From Bacteroidota bacterium (GTDB taxonomy: Bacteria; Bacteroidota; Bacteroidia; Chitinophagales; Chitinophagaceae): a stretch of 47,104 nucleotides of DNA. This document shows, in pieces, positions 17,675-26,291 of this stretch; the stretch's first letter is position 1; each line of letters opens with the position of its first letter. The DNA lies in NCBI GenBank assembly GCA_018268135.1, contig JAFDXD010000048.1, positions 1-47,104 of the forward strand, read 5' to 3'. The notes under the pieces are model-generated. The model did no database searches and was not told the DNA's origin. It saw only the letters and a list, made by a program, of their open reading frames with translations. The position numbers and the translations under genes were made by a program.

Positions 17675-18391
17675 TTATTTTTCTATTACACTAAACATGC
17701 CAATAAAATTATCGGCAGCATTTTTTGATTTTTCGCCAATTACCATCAGCAATGGCTGTGCGGCAATGCTCAGGTCATTTTTTCCATGCCAGTACTTATC
17801 AAGGTTTACATTGATATAGGCTTCCGATATTTTATGCAGTGCAATTTCGATTGATTGATTGAAGGGCAATTGAATTTGTCTCATGGTTTTATAAGGGCCT
17901 TTGTAGCCGCCAATATGTTGCTCTATTCTTTGCAGGTCTGCAGTAGAGTTTGGCGAAGTGCCTTCTAATTTAAACATAACGTAACCGCTATTCCATGTCC
18001 AAAACATATCATTTAGTGGATCTAATGCGCCACTTTGTGCGCCACTACAATTTTTGGCACTATCTACTCCCAATAAAAACTGTATGTTGTTATATTTACC
18101 CTCTGGCAAGGTTAGTACAATACTGTCTTCTGCAAATGCATCTATCAAATGATAACTGTTATTTTCTTTAAAATTATCTACCTGCATATTGCTTACATAA
18201 TATTTTAATTTAGTAATGCTGTATTGTTCGCCAAAGGCATTTGAGTAAGTACTGTCTTTACATATTTTTTTATTATCAGCCGTATGTACAAAATGAATGA
18301 TAAGCTTACCAGTTGGGCGTTTGTACGCTTTAAAGGCCATGATTAACGGGGCAATTATTAATGCTACAGCAATAATTTTTTTATTCATCAT
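17675..18391 (-). CDS. MbnP-like copper-binding-type protein
   Basis: A 238-residue exported protein with a signal peptide (residues 5-22). The mature part fits the MbnP domain: TGKLIIHFVHTADNK, YSITKLKYYVSNM and LNDMFWTWNSGYVMFKLEG. Two Trp at 131 and 133 fall in the conserved segment where the kynurenine-forming Trp might lie; which is modified I cannot say. Cys44 and Cys115 may form a disulfide. MbnP homologues bind Cu(I). The start overlaps the end of arfB by 11 nt, and the MbnH-like gene follows after 14 bp, so all three are probably one transcript. Confidence 0.75.
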   Translation of the reverse strand: MMNKKIIAVALIIAPLIMAFKAYKRPTGKLIIHFVHTADNKKICKDSTYSNAFGEQYSITKLKYYVSNMQVDNFKENNSYHLIDAFAEDSIVLTLPEGKYNNIQFLLGVDSAKNCSGAQSGALDPLNDMFWTWNSGYVMFKLEGTSPNSTADLQRIEQHIGGYKGPYKTMRQIQLPFNQSIEIALHKISEAYINVNLDKYWHGKNDLSIAAQPLLMVIGEKSKNAADNFIGMFSVIEK

Positions 18392-18782
18392 CTGAATGTT
18401 TTCTTCTTTGGATTTTTATATTTCCCGTTCGTTTTTTATTGTCAAGCCTTTTTTGTTGAGATGCTTTGGTAGGTTTGGTGGCTTTTCTTTTTGCAGGAGT
18501 AATTAAAGCCCTGGCAATGGCCTGGTTCATTTTTTTAATCACCAGTAGCTTATTGCCCAATTGTGTGCGCTCTTCCTGGCTTTTAATAAGCAAATAGCCC
18601 TCAGCATTTATTTTGTGTGCAAGTTTTTGCAGCAATCTTTCTTTAAGCTCCGCTGAAAAAAGTTGTGAATTTTGTACATGCCAGTACCCTTCCACCATGG
18701 TTTCTACCTTGTTTACATTTTGGCCGCCTTTGCCACCGCTTCTGGCGGTTTTAAATTTTATTTCGTTGGTAATATCCTGCAT
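18381..18782 (-). CDS. arfB: Alternative ribosome-rescue factor / peptidyl-tRNA hydrolase ArfB
   Basis: A 133-residue protein with the release-factor GGQ motif at residues 19-21 in SGGKGGQNVNKVET, without the codon-recognition domains of RF1/RF2. The C-terminus is a Lys/Arg-rich tail (about 95-133) of the kind that enters the empty mRNA channel. It releases peptides from stalled ribosomes. It is first in a run with the MbnP- and MbnH-like genes, a pairing with no obvious functional logic. A -7 box TACGTTTG ends five bases before its ATG, so the transcript may be leaderless. Confidence 0.9.
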   Translation of the reverse strand: MQDITNEIKFKTARSGGKGGQNVNKVETMVEGYWHVQNSQLFSAELKERLLQKLAHKINAEGYLLIKSQEERTQLGNKLLVIKKMNQAIARALITPAKRKATKPTKASQQKRLDNKKRTGNIKIQRRKHSDDE

Positions 18783-18787
18783 TAGCT

Positions 18788-18795
18788 CAAACGTA
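18788..18795 (-). promoter_or_regulatory. -7 promoter box TACGTTTG before arfB
   Basis: Exact TAnnTTTG match on the minus strand, five bases before the ATG. No TTG at the ideal distance; the nearest lies 27 nt upstream. The remaining divergent gap to 19013 is AT-rich and shows no other clear element. Confidence 0.5.
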
Positions 18796-19013
18796 CATGA
18801 AATTTTTGATACATAAAATTCACAATGGATGAATGAAAATGTAAATTGTTAAAACCAAAATAAAGCCGATAAATATAAAATTTTAATAAACTGTAAGAAT
18901 TAAACTACCAATAAAAAATACGAAATTGCAAAAAATAAAAGGTAAAGAGGTTTATATTTCGGTAAGTACCAAAAATTACACATTTTTGCAACAAACAAAA
19001 ACAGCAATACATT

Positions 19014-19769
19014 TTGAAAGGCATTTATCAATCACTGGCAGAGCGTAAGCTAAAGGGTAAAAAATCTTTTGCTGTACTTATAGACCCCGATAAGGTAAAC
19101 AATGAAAGTATAGATCAATTGGCCATGCTGGCAATAGAAGCCGGTGTAGATTATTTTTTAATTGGCGGCAGTTTGGTTATTTCAAATTATATAGATGAAT
19201 GTGTGCAACAGATAAAGCGGCGATGCCCTCTTATTCCGGTTATACTTTTTCCGGGCAGCCCGAGCCAGGTAAGCAAATATGCCGATGCGCTATTGTACCT
19301 TTCGCTCATTAGTGGCCGCAATGCAGAGCTGCTAATAGGCCAGCATGTAGTAAGCGCCCCTGTAGTAAAACAAAGCGGGCTGGAGATAATGCCAACAGGT
19401 TATATGGTAATAGATGGCGGAGCGCCCACCACTGTTTCGTACATTAGTAATGCTGCGCCTTTGCCAGCAGATAAAAATGAAATAGCCATGTGTACTGCAA
19501 TGGCCGGCGAAATGCTTGGCATGAAATTAATATACATGGATGCAGGCAGTGGCGCCCGAAAAGCCATATCAGAAAGTATGATACAGCAAGTAGCTGGATG
19601 TATAGATGTACCATTAATAGTTGGCGGCGGCATTACTACTGCCGAAAAAGCTTATCTAAATTGCAAAGCAGGCGCCGATGTAATTGTAGTAGGCAATGCC
19701 ATAGAAAAAGACCCCTCCTTAATAAAAGAAATTGCTGCAGCCGTACATGGCGTAAAATTGAGTGTGTAA
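19014..19769 (+). CDS. Geranylgeranylglyceryl/heptaprenylglyceryl phosphate synthase family protein
   Basis: A 251-residue TIM-barrel prenyltransferase. Landmarks are FAVLIDPDK (residues 20-28), the VDYFLIGGSLV segment, LFPGSPSQVSKYADALLYLSLISGRN (about 78-103), MPTGYMVIDGG, IYMDAGSGA and IVGGGITT. It joins a prenyl diphosphate to sn-glycerol-1-phosphate, making an ether lipid precursor as in Archaea. Bacteroidota carry a distinct clade whose in vivo product is unclear. The frame opens with TTG and no upstream in-frame ATG exists, so TTG is the start. It stands alone, divergent from arfB. Confidence 0.88.
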   Translation: MKGIYQSLAERKLKGKKSFAVLIDPDKVNNESIDQLAMLAIEAGVDYFLIGGSLVISNYIDECVQQIKRRCPLIPVILFPGSPSQVSKYADALLYLSLISGRNAELLIGQHVVSAPVVKQSGLEIMPTGYMVIDGGAPTTVSYISNAAPLPADKNEIAMCTAMAGEMLGMKLIYMDAGSGARKAISESMIQQVAGCIDVPLIVGGGITTAEKAYLNCKAGADVIVVGNAIEKDPSLIKEIAAAVHGVKLSV

Positions 19770-19893
19770 AATTCTAAGAAAAAACTTTTTTAATTAATGG
19801 TATAGACTTTACAAGCACCAACTACCTCAAAAGTTATTTTCTATCCACATATTTTCTCTAATGGAAAGTTCAAATTAAAATTTTCCAAAAAAA

Positions 19894-21183
19894 TTAAAGC
19901 GCCTTTTGTACCCTGGTAGGTGTTTGAGTGCCGGCTACAATTGTGTGACTGCTTATGGCAATGGCTTTAATTATTTCTGCCATGTTTTTCATATTAAGGG
20001 TGCTTATTTCATCGCTTTGCTTATGATAGTTGGGCTCATTATCCATTTTAGATGTGCTGATAGTATGGGCCGGCACTCCTAATTCTGCAAGGGTTGCATT
20101 ATCTGAGCGGTAAAATAAATTTTGACTGGGATATGGGTCTGGCTCAAAATGAAATTGGCTTCCTGTCAAATTGCTTTGCAATATTTTTCCAAAATCAGAT
20201 TTTTCAAACCCTGTAATATAAGCGCTGTTTGGTCCCCATTTACTTTCTGTACCAATCATTTCAATATTAAACATGGCCGATACCTGGTCAGGATTTAATT
20301 GTTTTGAAAAATACCGGGATCCAAAGCCACCTATTTCTTCGGCAGTAAAGGCAACAAAAACCAGGGTGCGTTCATTATCTTTTAATTTACTAAAATACTT
20401 TGCCAGCATTATTACGGCTGTAGTGCCGGCAGCATCATCATTAGCGCCATTAAAAATAGAATCGCCTCTTGCATCGGGCTTGCCAATACCAAGATGATCG
20501 TAATGCCCAGAGAATACAACATACTCTTCTTTTTTACTTTTGCCGGGCAACACCCCTACTACGTTTTGTAAATGTTGCAGGGTAAGTTCGTTTTTTATAT
20601 GCAGGTTTATTTTTGAAGGGTTACTGTTTTTTGTAAGTATAAAAATCTGCGATACCTCCGACTTAAATTTTGCATTGCCTGCAAACCGCTGCATACTTTT
20701 AAATCTTTTTGCAAACGAAGTATCTACCAATACTACAACATTTTTATTGAGGTCAAAAACCGGAAAAACTTTTTTTGGAAAATCATCTCCGGGTTTTACC
20801 GTTATGATGTCAAAACCTTGTAGCCCGTTAATATTAATTTCTTCAGAAGTTGAAATGGCAGCTACATTATTTTCATTCAGCGCTTCATCATCAAGCAGGC
20901 CCTCTATCAATACGGGCTTAGCTTTTATCATTTCAAACGGTTGCAAATAAGAATTGCTGCCGTTAAAATATTGCAGTTTGCTTTTGGCAAATTCGCCGGC
21001 AATAAAATTTGCCGCCCGGTCTATATCTGCCGAAAAAGTTTTGCGGCCATGCATATCATCTGCAGCTAATACCTTTTCAATTTTTTCTACCTCCTTAGCA
21101 TTTATTATTTTATTAATTTTTTGTGCAAAAGAAAAAGTGCTGCTAATACACAGCACTAATACAAAATATATTTTTCTCATCAT
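19894..21183 (-). CDS. M28-family zinc peptidase, secreted
   Basis: A 429-residue protein with a signal peptide ending near FSFAQ (residue 21). The zinc-peptidase core starts near 215: SGHYDHLG (His227, Asp229), GANDDAAG (Asp249), TAEEIGGFGS (Glu282 base, Glu283 ligand) and a later PAHTIST His ligand. The region 100-200 probably forms an inserted PA-like domain. It should act as an aminopeptidase or dipeptide hydrolase outside the inner membrane. It follows the LytTR regulator gene by 21 bp on the same strand, so it may share that transcript. Confidence 0.87.
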   Translation of the reverse strand: MMRKIYFVLVLCISSTFSFAQKINKIINAKEVEKIEKVLAADDMHGRKTFSADIDRAANFIAGEFAKSKLQYFNGSNSYLQPFEMIKAKPVLIEGLLDDEALNENNVAAISTSEEININGLQGFDIITVKPGDDFPKKVFPVFDLNKNVVVLVDTSFAKRFKSMQRFAGNAKFKSEVSQIFILTKNSNPSKINLHIKNELTLQHLQNVVGVLPGKSKKEEYVVFSGHYDHLGIGKPDARGDSIFNGANDDAAGTTAVIMLAKYFSKLKDNERTLVFVAFTAEEIGGFGSRYFSKQLNPDQVSAMFNIEMIGTESKWGPNSAYITGFEKSDFGKILQSNLTGSQFHFEPDPYPSQNLFYRSDNATLAELGVPAHTISTSKMDNEPNYHKQSDEISTLNMKNMAEIIKAIAISSHTIVAGTQTPTRVQKAL

Positions 21184-21204
21184 CTGCTATAATTTTTTTA
21201 TCTT

Positions 21205-21936
21205 TTATAAACTCATCATCTCTTTAAATTTTACCGCCTGCCTTCTGCTCACTTCTATTTTTTCGCCCGCTTTTAAATCTAATAATAAACCTCCGTTAAA
21301 ATAAGGCTCTACTTTATCAATCATCCTTAGGTTTACAATATGTTTTCTATTGGCTCTAAAAAAAGTTCTTTCGTCCAGCCTTTCTTCCAGGGCATTGAGC
21401 GATTTTAAAATAAGGGGTTTGTTGCTGCCAAAAAATACTTTTGCATAATTGCCAACACTTTCAAATAAACGTACTTCCGAAAGTTTTACAAACCAGCATC
21501 GTTCACCATCTTTTACAAACACCTGATCATTTTCTGTAAGGATGCCCCTATTTACGCCTGCAAGGGCTGCTGCCATTTCTTTTTCGTCTGCCAGTTGCAG
21601 TTTATGCAAGGCATCTGCCAGCCTCTTTGGCTCTACCGGTTTCATCAGGTAATCCAGGGCATTTACTTCAAATGCTTTTAAAGCAAATTCATCATAAGCG
21701 GTAGTAAAAATTACGTGTGGGGCTTTTTCCAATTGCAGCAGCATATCAAATCCTGTTTTGCCGGGCATTTGTATATCCAAAAAAATAAGATCGGGCATCA
21801 GTTGCTCTATCTTTTCTATACCTTCTTCTGCATTGGCAGCTTCGCCAATAATTTCTACATCCGGAAAATCGGCCAGTAATTTTTTCAACTCATTTCTTGC
21901 CAGCCTTTCATCATCAATTATAATTGCTCTTTGCAT
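21205..21936 (-). CDS. LytTR-family response regulator
   Basis: A 243-residue regulator. The receiver domain (about 1-120) has the acidic pair near the N-terminus (IIDDE), the phosphoacceptor Asp in LIFLDIQMPG (about residue 54) and the switch Lys in LMKPVEP. The LytTR DNA-binding domain follows (about 140-240; KDGERCWFVKLSEVRLFESVGNYAKV and FFRANRKHIVNL). The ATG at 21936 is used rather than the GTG one codon upstream. It pairs with the kinase encoded 26 bp upstream. Its target genes are not visible; the adjacent M28 peptidase is a candidate. Confidence 0.92.
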   Translation of the reverse strand: MQRAIIIDDERLARNELKKLLADFPDVEIIGEAANAEEGIEKIEQLMPDLIFLDIQMPGKTGFDMLLQLEKAPHVIFTTAYDEFALKAFEVNALDYLMKPVEPKRLADALHKLQLADEKEMAAALAGVNRGILTENDQVFVKDGERCWFVKLSEVRLFESVGNYAKVFFGSNKPLILKSLNALEERLDERTFFRANRKHIVNLRMIDKVEPYFNGGLLLDLKAGEKIEVSRRQAVKFKEMMSL

Positions 21937-21962
21937 CACTGATAAATTATTTATTCAATTTT

Positions 21963-23015
21963 TTATAAAACACTTGCTACAGGCATTGTTATTTTTGACT
22001 CTACCACACACTCTTCTAAATCTTTGATGGCAAATTGTGCCTGCCCCTGGTATAGCAGGTTAAGCCTGTCCTGCGTACTCTTTAGTCCAAATCCGTCTTT
22101 ACTAATAAACTGGCCATTGAGCCTTCCGGAGTTTTGAACAGCCAAAATATGGTGGTGATCATGAAACATAGATATTATTCTAATAAACCCTCCACCAATT
22201 TCTTTGCTGATACCATGTTTTATGGCATTTTCTACAAGCGTTTGCAGCATCATGGGTGGTATGGGCTGATTTAAAGTATCGGGGTCTATCTTCATTTCAA
22301 TTTTAAGACGTTCTTCAAATCGCATGTGCTCAAGCGCCAGGTAATCTTTTACAATATCAAGCTCCTGCTGTAATGGTACGGTTTCTAATTGCTCAGCTCT
22401 CATACTGCTTCGCAAAATATTGCTCAGCTCTGTAATTGCCGACCTAGCCCGGCCGGGGTTTTCATCTACCAATGCCCTGATACTGTTGAGAGCATTAAAA
22501 ATAAAATGTGGGTTTATATGAGATTTGATGGTTTTTAATTCGAGGGATTTTACCGTAGCTTCCAGCTTTAATTTATCCAACTCCTGCGTACGGTTTCTTT
22601 CTACAAAATGATAAGTATAATAAATTAAATTCCAAATCAGTATTAGCCAAAGTGCATTAAAACTGCTAAGAAATATCCGTTCGGGTTTGGTATATTTTTG
22701 TAGCCGCACTGGGTTATACCCTATAAGATAATCAATGCTTTCATTTATCACTCCAAACAATATGGCAAACACTAAAGTAATGACAATAAAATAATATACC
22801 TGATTCTTAATGGGCTTTTCTAATACTTTAAGGCTACGGATATTAAGCCTCATAATATGAGTAATTATCAGCCCGGCAAGGCAGCATAGCATTAAACTAA
22901 TGTAAAAAAGCTTTGGGGCTTTTATAAAAGTATTCGCAAAAAATGCGCTAATAGCAATATTTAAAGACCAGCCAATTACCTGGCACCACCAATATTTCGA
23001 ATTACTTTTCAGCAT
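21963..23015 (-). CDS. LytS-type sensor histidine kinase
   Basis: A 350-residue membrane kinase of the His_kinase (LytS/YehU) family. Four hydrophobic segments span about residues 12-140. The H-box SHINPHFIFNALNSIRAL lies at 165-182 with the phosphorylated His166 or His170, and the N-box MLQTLVENAIKHGISKE follows about 90 residues later. The start is ATG 23015; an in-frame TTG at 23027 is weaker. It signals to the LytTR regulator encoded 26 bp downstream. The short loops between membrane helices suggest it senses an event in the membrane. Confidence 0.9.
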   Translation of the reverse strand: MLKSNSKYWWCQVIGWSLNIAISAFFANTFIKAPKLFYISLMLCCLAGLIITHIMRLNIRSLKVLEKPIKNQVYYFIVITLVFAILFGVINESIDYLIGYNPVRLQKYTKPERIFLSSFNALWLILIWNLIYYTYHFVERNRTQELDKLKLEATVKSLELKTIKSHINPHFIFNALNSIRALVDENPGRARSAITELSNILRSSMRAEQLETVPLQQELDIVKDYLALEHMRFEERLKIEMKIDPDTLNQPIPPMMLQTLVENAIKHGISKEIGGGFIRIISMFHDHHHILAVQNSGRLNGQFISKDGFGLKSTQDRLNLLYQGQAQFAIKDLEECVVESKITMPVASVL

Positions 23016-23118
23016 AATTACCTGCAAATCTATAGAGCAATTTAAGGAAAAAACGGGTAGTTTTTATTAATGGCTATATATGGGTTTGAGAGGTATTGCA
23101 AAGAAAGGGTTAAACACT

Positions 23119-23148
23119 TTGTCATATTAAAATGTTATGCTACTTTTA
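23119..23148 (+). promoter_or_regulatory. Near-consensus promoter of the DUF937-OmpA gene
   Basis: TTG (23119-23121), 19 nt, TACTTTTA (23141-23148); only the last base of the -7 box departs from TAnnTTTG. A 55-nt leader would precede the ATG at 23204. Confidence 0.6.
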
Positions 23149-23203
23149 AAGATAAGTTATACATTATACCTTATAATTATTTATCACCTTAAAACTACTT
23201 TCT

Positions 23204-24484
23204 ATGTCAACAAACCTGGTTGAAGCAGTTAAATCTCTTTTTACCTCTGAATTAATTACTAAAGCAAGTTCTTATCTTGGCGAAAGCGAAACGGGGGTTT
23301 CCTCAGCCTTAGGAGGGATTATTCCTTCCATTTTTTCGGGGCTCATCAACAAAGTGTCAACCCACGAGGGTGCTAATACGGTAGCGCAGATGGCACATGA
23401 GCAAAGCCATAGTGGATTACTTGATAATGTAAGCTCATTATTTGGCAACGATAATGGCGGCATTATGAATTCCTCATCAAAATTTATTCAAAATTTATTT
23501 GGTAATAATACTGATACCATTACTTCATTAGTATCTAAGTTTTCAGGGTTAAAAACAGCCTCTACATCCTCACTTTTTGCCCTTGCATCTCCTCTTATTT
23601 TATCTGTATTAGGCAAGCATGCCTCTGCCAATCACTTAAATGCGGGTGGCCTTGCGGCAATAGTAACTGATCAACAAAATAACGTGGCAGCCGCTATCCC
23701 ATCGGGATTGCAATTACAAAGTATTATTGGTACTCCCTCTACTACTAATCATCCCGGCCATACTCAGGCCGATGAAGCTTTTGTAGAATCTCAATCTATG
23801 AGCAGTGGCCTCAGGTGGCTAGTGCCGGTATTATTATTTGTATTGCTTGCTGCTGCAGCTCTTTACTTTTATAGAGGTTGCAATAAACCAGCTACAGATG
23901 CTGACCATGTCGCTACTACCGAATCTACCGATACTACAAAAACCGAAACCAAGCCTGCTGCAACTACCGCCGCCGGTACCTTAGACAGCTCGGGCAATTA
24001 TGTATATAACCTGGGCAATATGATAAGCATTGACCTGCCCAACGGCGCTGGAAAATTAGAAGTTGGCGAAAATAGTACCGAAGCCAAACTGGTACATTTT
24101 TTACTTGACAAAGATGCCCTGATTGATACGGCTAAAGGCAATTGGTTTGAATTTACAAATGTGCGTTTCAAAAGTGGCAGCTCTACTATTACTGATGAAT
24201 CATTAGCACAGTTAAAAAATATGGTACTGATTTCAAAAGGGTTTCCAAATGCAAGGTTTAAAGTAGGTGGCTATACAGACAATACAGGCATTGCCGAAAA
24301 AAATGTTACTCTTTCTAAAAGCCGTGCTGCTGCCGTATTAGCCAAAATAAAAGAATTGGGCGCATCTGATACAAGCTTTATTAGCTCTGATGGATATGGC
24401 GATAAATACCCAATTGGCGATAATGCAACTGCTGAGGGCAGGGCACAAAACCGCAGGGTATCTGTAAATGTAAAAGCTAAATAA
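23204..24484 (+). CDS. DUF937 and OmpA-like domain protein
   Basis: A 426-residue fusion. Residues 1-170 match the DUF937 pattern (Gly/Ser/Ala-rich helices: SYLGESETGVSSALGGIIPSI and FALASPLILSVLGK). A single membrane helix lies near 203-224, then a Thr/Ala-rich linker, then a C-terminal OmpA-like domain (about 305-426) with GGYTDNTG and a closing GRAQNRRV. The OmpA part should bind peptidoglycan in the periplasm, which places the DUF937 part in the cytoplasm. There is no cleavable signal. It has its own promoter and a strong terminator, so it is monocistronic. The role of DUF937 is unknown. Confidence 0.85.
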   Translation: MSTNLVEAVKSLFTSELITKASSYLGESETGVSSALGGIIPSIFSGLINKVSTHEGANTVAQMAHEQSHSGLLDNVSSLFGNDNGGIMNSSSKFIQNLFGNNTDTITSLVSKFSGLKTASTSSLFALASPLILSVLGKHASANHLNAGGLAAIVTDQQNNVAAAIPSGLQLQSIIGTPSTTNHPGHTQADEAFVESQSMSSGLRWLVPVLLFVLLAAAALYFYRGCNKPATDADHVATTESTDTTKTETKPAATTAAGTLDSSGNYVYNLGNMISIDLPNGAGKLEVGENSTEAKLVHFLLDKDALIDTAKGNWFEFTNVRFKSGSSTITDESLAQLKNMVLISKGFPNARFKVGGYTDNTGIAEKNVTLSKSRAAAVLAKIKELGASDTSFISSDGYGDKYPIGDNATAEGRAQNRRVSVNVKAK

Positions 24485-24507
24485 TTTTAATATCTCAAAA
24501 TGATGTA

Positions 24508-24545
24508 AACCGCCCGGGCTTTTTTACCGGGCGGTTTTATTTTAT
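24508..24545 (+). terminator. Strong Rho-independent terminator after the OmpA-domain gene
   Basis: AACCGCCCGG (24508-24517) pairs perfectly with CCGGGCGGTT (24527-24536) across a 9-nt loop, followed by a T-rich tail. Confidence 0.9.
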
Positions 24546-24665
24546 TTACGCATAATCTAATGCTTATATAAAAATAATAATGTGCTAAAAAAATGAGATG
24601 AGCAGATTACTACAAAATGTATCATTTTTAAAATACAGCTATAAAACATTTGCTATTTTTACAAT

Positions 24666-25703
24666 ATGCACAATCCCAATTTAAATACTGATGCCGATAA
24701 GCTAAGCTCTGCCGACAAAGAGTTTGAAAATAATATAAGGCCTGCCGTAATTGCACAGTTTTCGGGGCAGCAACAGATAATTGAAAACCTTTCTATTTTT
24801 ATTAAGGCTTCAAAGCTAAGGGGCGAAGCATTAGACCATGTACTTTTTCATGGCCCGCCGGGGTTGGGCAAAACTACCCTTAGCAGGATAGTGGCAAATG
24901 AAATGGGTGTAAATATTAAAGAAACAAGTGGCCCCGTAATAGAAAAACCCGGAGACCTTGCAGGCTTACTTACCAACCTGGAGCCTAACGATATTTTATT
25001 TATAGATGAAATACACCGCCTTAGTACGGTGGTAGAGGAATATTTATATGCTGCTATGGAAGACTATCGCATTGATATTATGATTGACAGCGGCCCCAAT
25101 GCCCGTACTGTGCAATTAAATTTAAACCCCTTTACCCTTGTGGGCGCTACTACACGTAGTGGCCTGCTTACTGCGCCACTGCTGAGCAGGTTTGCCATCA
25201 AAAGCAGGCTCGAATATTATGATGCTGTTACACTCAAAAATATTTTATTGCGAAGCGCCGAGATATTACATACAAAACTTACGAGTGATGCCGCTACTGA
25301 AATAGCGGGCCGCAGCCGGGGCACCCCTCGTATTGCCAATGGGCTATTGCGTAGAGTAAGAGATTTTGCCCAGGTAATTGGTAATGGAATAATTGATATG
25401 AACATAACCGTACATGCGCTAAAAGCGCTAAATGTAGATACCTATGGGCTGGATGAAATGGACAACCGTATCCTCACTACCATCATTGATAAATTTAAAG
25501 GTGGCCCGGTAGGCATTACCACTATTGCCACAGCCGTAGGCGAAGAGCCGGGTACGCTGGAAGAAGTGTATGAGCCTTTTTTAATAAAGGAAGGTTTTAT
25601 TGTACGCACTGCCCGTGGCCGTGAGGTTACGCAAAAAGCGTATATGCATTTGGGTAAGGTGTACCCTACAGGTGGTTTTCAGCACAATTTATTTGATAAA
25701 TAA
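24666..25703 (+). CDS. ruvB: Holliday junction branch-migration helicase RuvB
   Basis: A 345-residue AAA+ motor of the RuvABC complex that drives Holliday junction branch migration. Walker A GPPGLGKT lies at 63-70 and Walker B DEIH at 114-117. Sensor 1 GATTR, the arginine finger region near SRF, and the C-terminal winged-helix domain ([21 protein letters not shown]) are all present. Length is typical. A -7-like box TATTTTTA (24654-24661) ends four bases before the ATG, suggesting a leaderless mRNA. No ruvA or ruvC nearby. Confidence 0.97.
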   Translation: MHNPNLNTDADKLSSADKEFENNIRPAVIAQFSGQQQIIENLSIFIKASKLRGEALDHVLFHGPPGLGKTTLSRIVANEMGVNIKETSGPVIEKPGDLAGLLTNLEPNDILFIDEIHRLSTVVEEYLYAAMEDYRIDIMIDSGPNARTVQLNLNPFTLVGATTRSGLLTAPLLSRFAIKSRLEYYDAVTLKNILLRSAEILHTKLTSDAATEIAGRSRGTPRIANGLLRRVRDFAQVIGNGIIDMNITVHALKALNVDTYGLDEMDNRILTTIIDKFKGGPVGITTIATAVGEEPGTLEEVYEPFLIKEGFIVRTARGREVTQKAYMHLGKVYPTGGFQHNLFDK

Positions 25704-26004
25704 ATGGGGTATTAATCACATTACGAAAGTTATCTAAGAGGGCATAAAATTGACTTAATGAGATACAGTTTTTTTTAAAAAAAATTTGTTATAATCTGCT
25801 CTGCTTCTTTACCTACTCAAATTTTAAATAATCAGTTTGACAGAATATTTTGAAACAAAATCCCCTAAAAGCTTACTGAGTGGCTCTGAATATTATTAAC
25901 TAAATGGATCTAATAACTAAATTCACAACAATATTTGGTTTGAAACGTTTATTTACTAATTTTAAGGCATTAAAAGTGGCACTTGTTAATTTTTATAAAC
26001 GGCT
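25704..26004. other. Intergenic stretch with no recognised gene
   Basis: About 300 bp of AT-rich DNA between ruvB and the promoter of the DUF2335 module. I see no open frame worth calling, no tRNA fold and no terminator hairpin with a T tail. A poly-T/poly-A tract lies near 25770-25790. Confidence 0.6.
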
Positions 26005-26012
26005 TACCTTTG
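25983..26012 (+). promoter_or_regulatory. Consensus Bacteroidota promoter of the DUF2335 module
   Basis: TTG (25983-25985), 19 nt, TACCTTTG (26005-26012): both boxes and spacing are ideal. A 37-nt or so leader precedes the ATG at 26055. Confidence 0.8.
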
Positions 26013-26054
26013 CCGCCCAAATTTGGTAACTTACAAACTCAAATTTGAAATTGT

Positions 26055-26291
26055 ATGAAAAAAAAGCAAATGTTCAGGTCTGATTTCTTATTTTCCGATA
26101 CTGATTTTGTTACAGGAATGGGGTCTGTTTTGAATATTGGCGGGAACTATTTTGAATTTGACACTTCAATAAGTGAAAATATTGCAGACCTTAAAGCTCT
26201 TCGTTCAGATTGGGGTGTTACTGGTCAAGATATTGATGCAGCATACCACGAATGCTTAAAAGATAATACCCACAAAGAAACCTGCTGTTAA
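26055..26291 (+). CDS. Small hypothetical protein upstream of a DUF2335 gene
   Basis: A 78-residue soluble protein with no signal or membrane segment. The central part (FLFSDTDFVTGMGSVLNIGG then a Tyr/Phe-rich stretch, then LKALRSDWGVTGQDID) resembles short proteins I recall from plasmids and chromosomes of diverse bacteria, always with an SDW-x-x-G-x-D ending; I know no function. It ends in CC. Its stop codon directly abuts the ATG of the DUF2335 gene, so the two are co-transcribed and probably act together. Confidence 0.65.
   Translation: MKKKQMFRSDFLFSDTDFVTGMGSVLNIGGNYFEFDTSISENIADLKALRSDWGVTGQDIDAAYHECLKDNTHKETCC

Noticed and set aside
18783-19013. Riboswitch or tRNA in the divergent arfB/GGGPS gap
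   Set aside because: The stretch is AT-rich and I could find no cloverleaf or recognised aptamer core.
25704-26054. Hidden small gene between ruvB and the DUF2335 module
   Set aside because: Frames are short and broken by stops, and none follows a promoter or A-rich start region.
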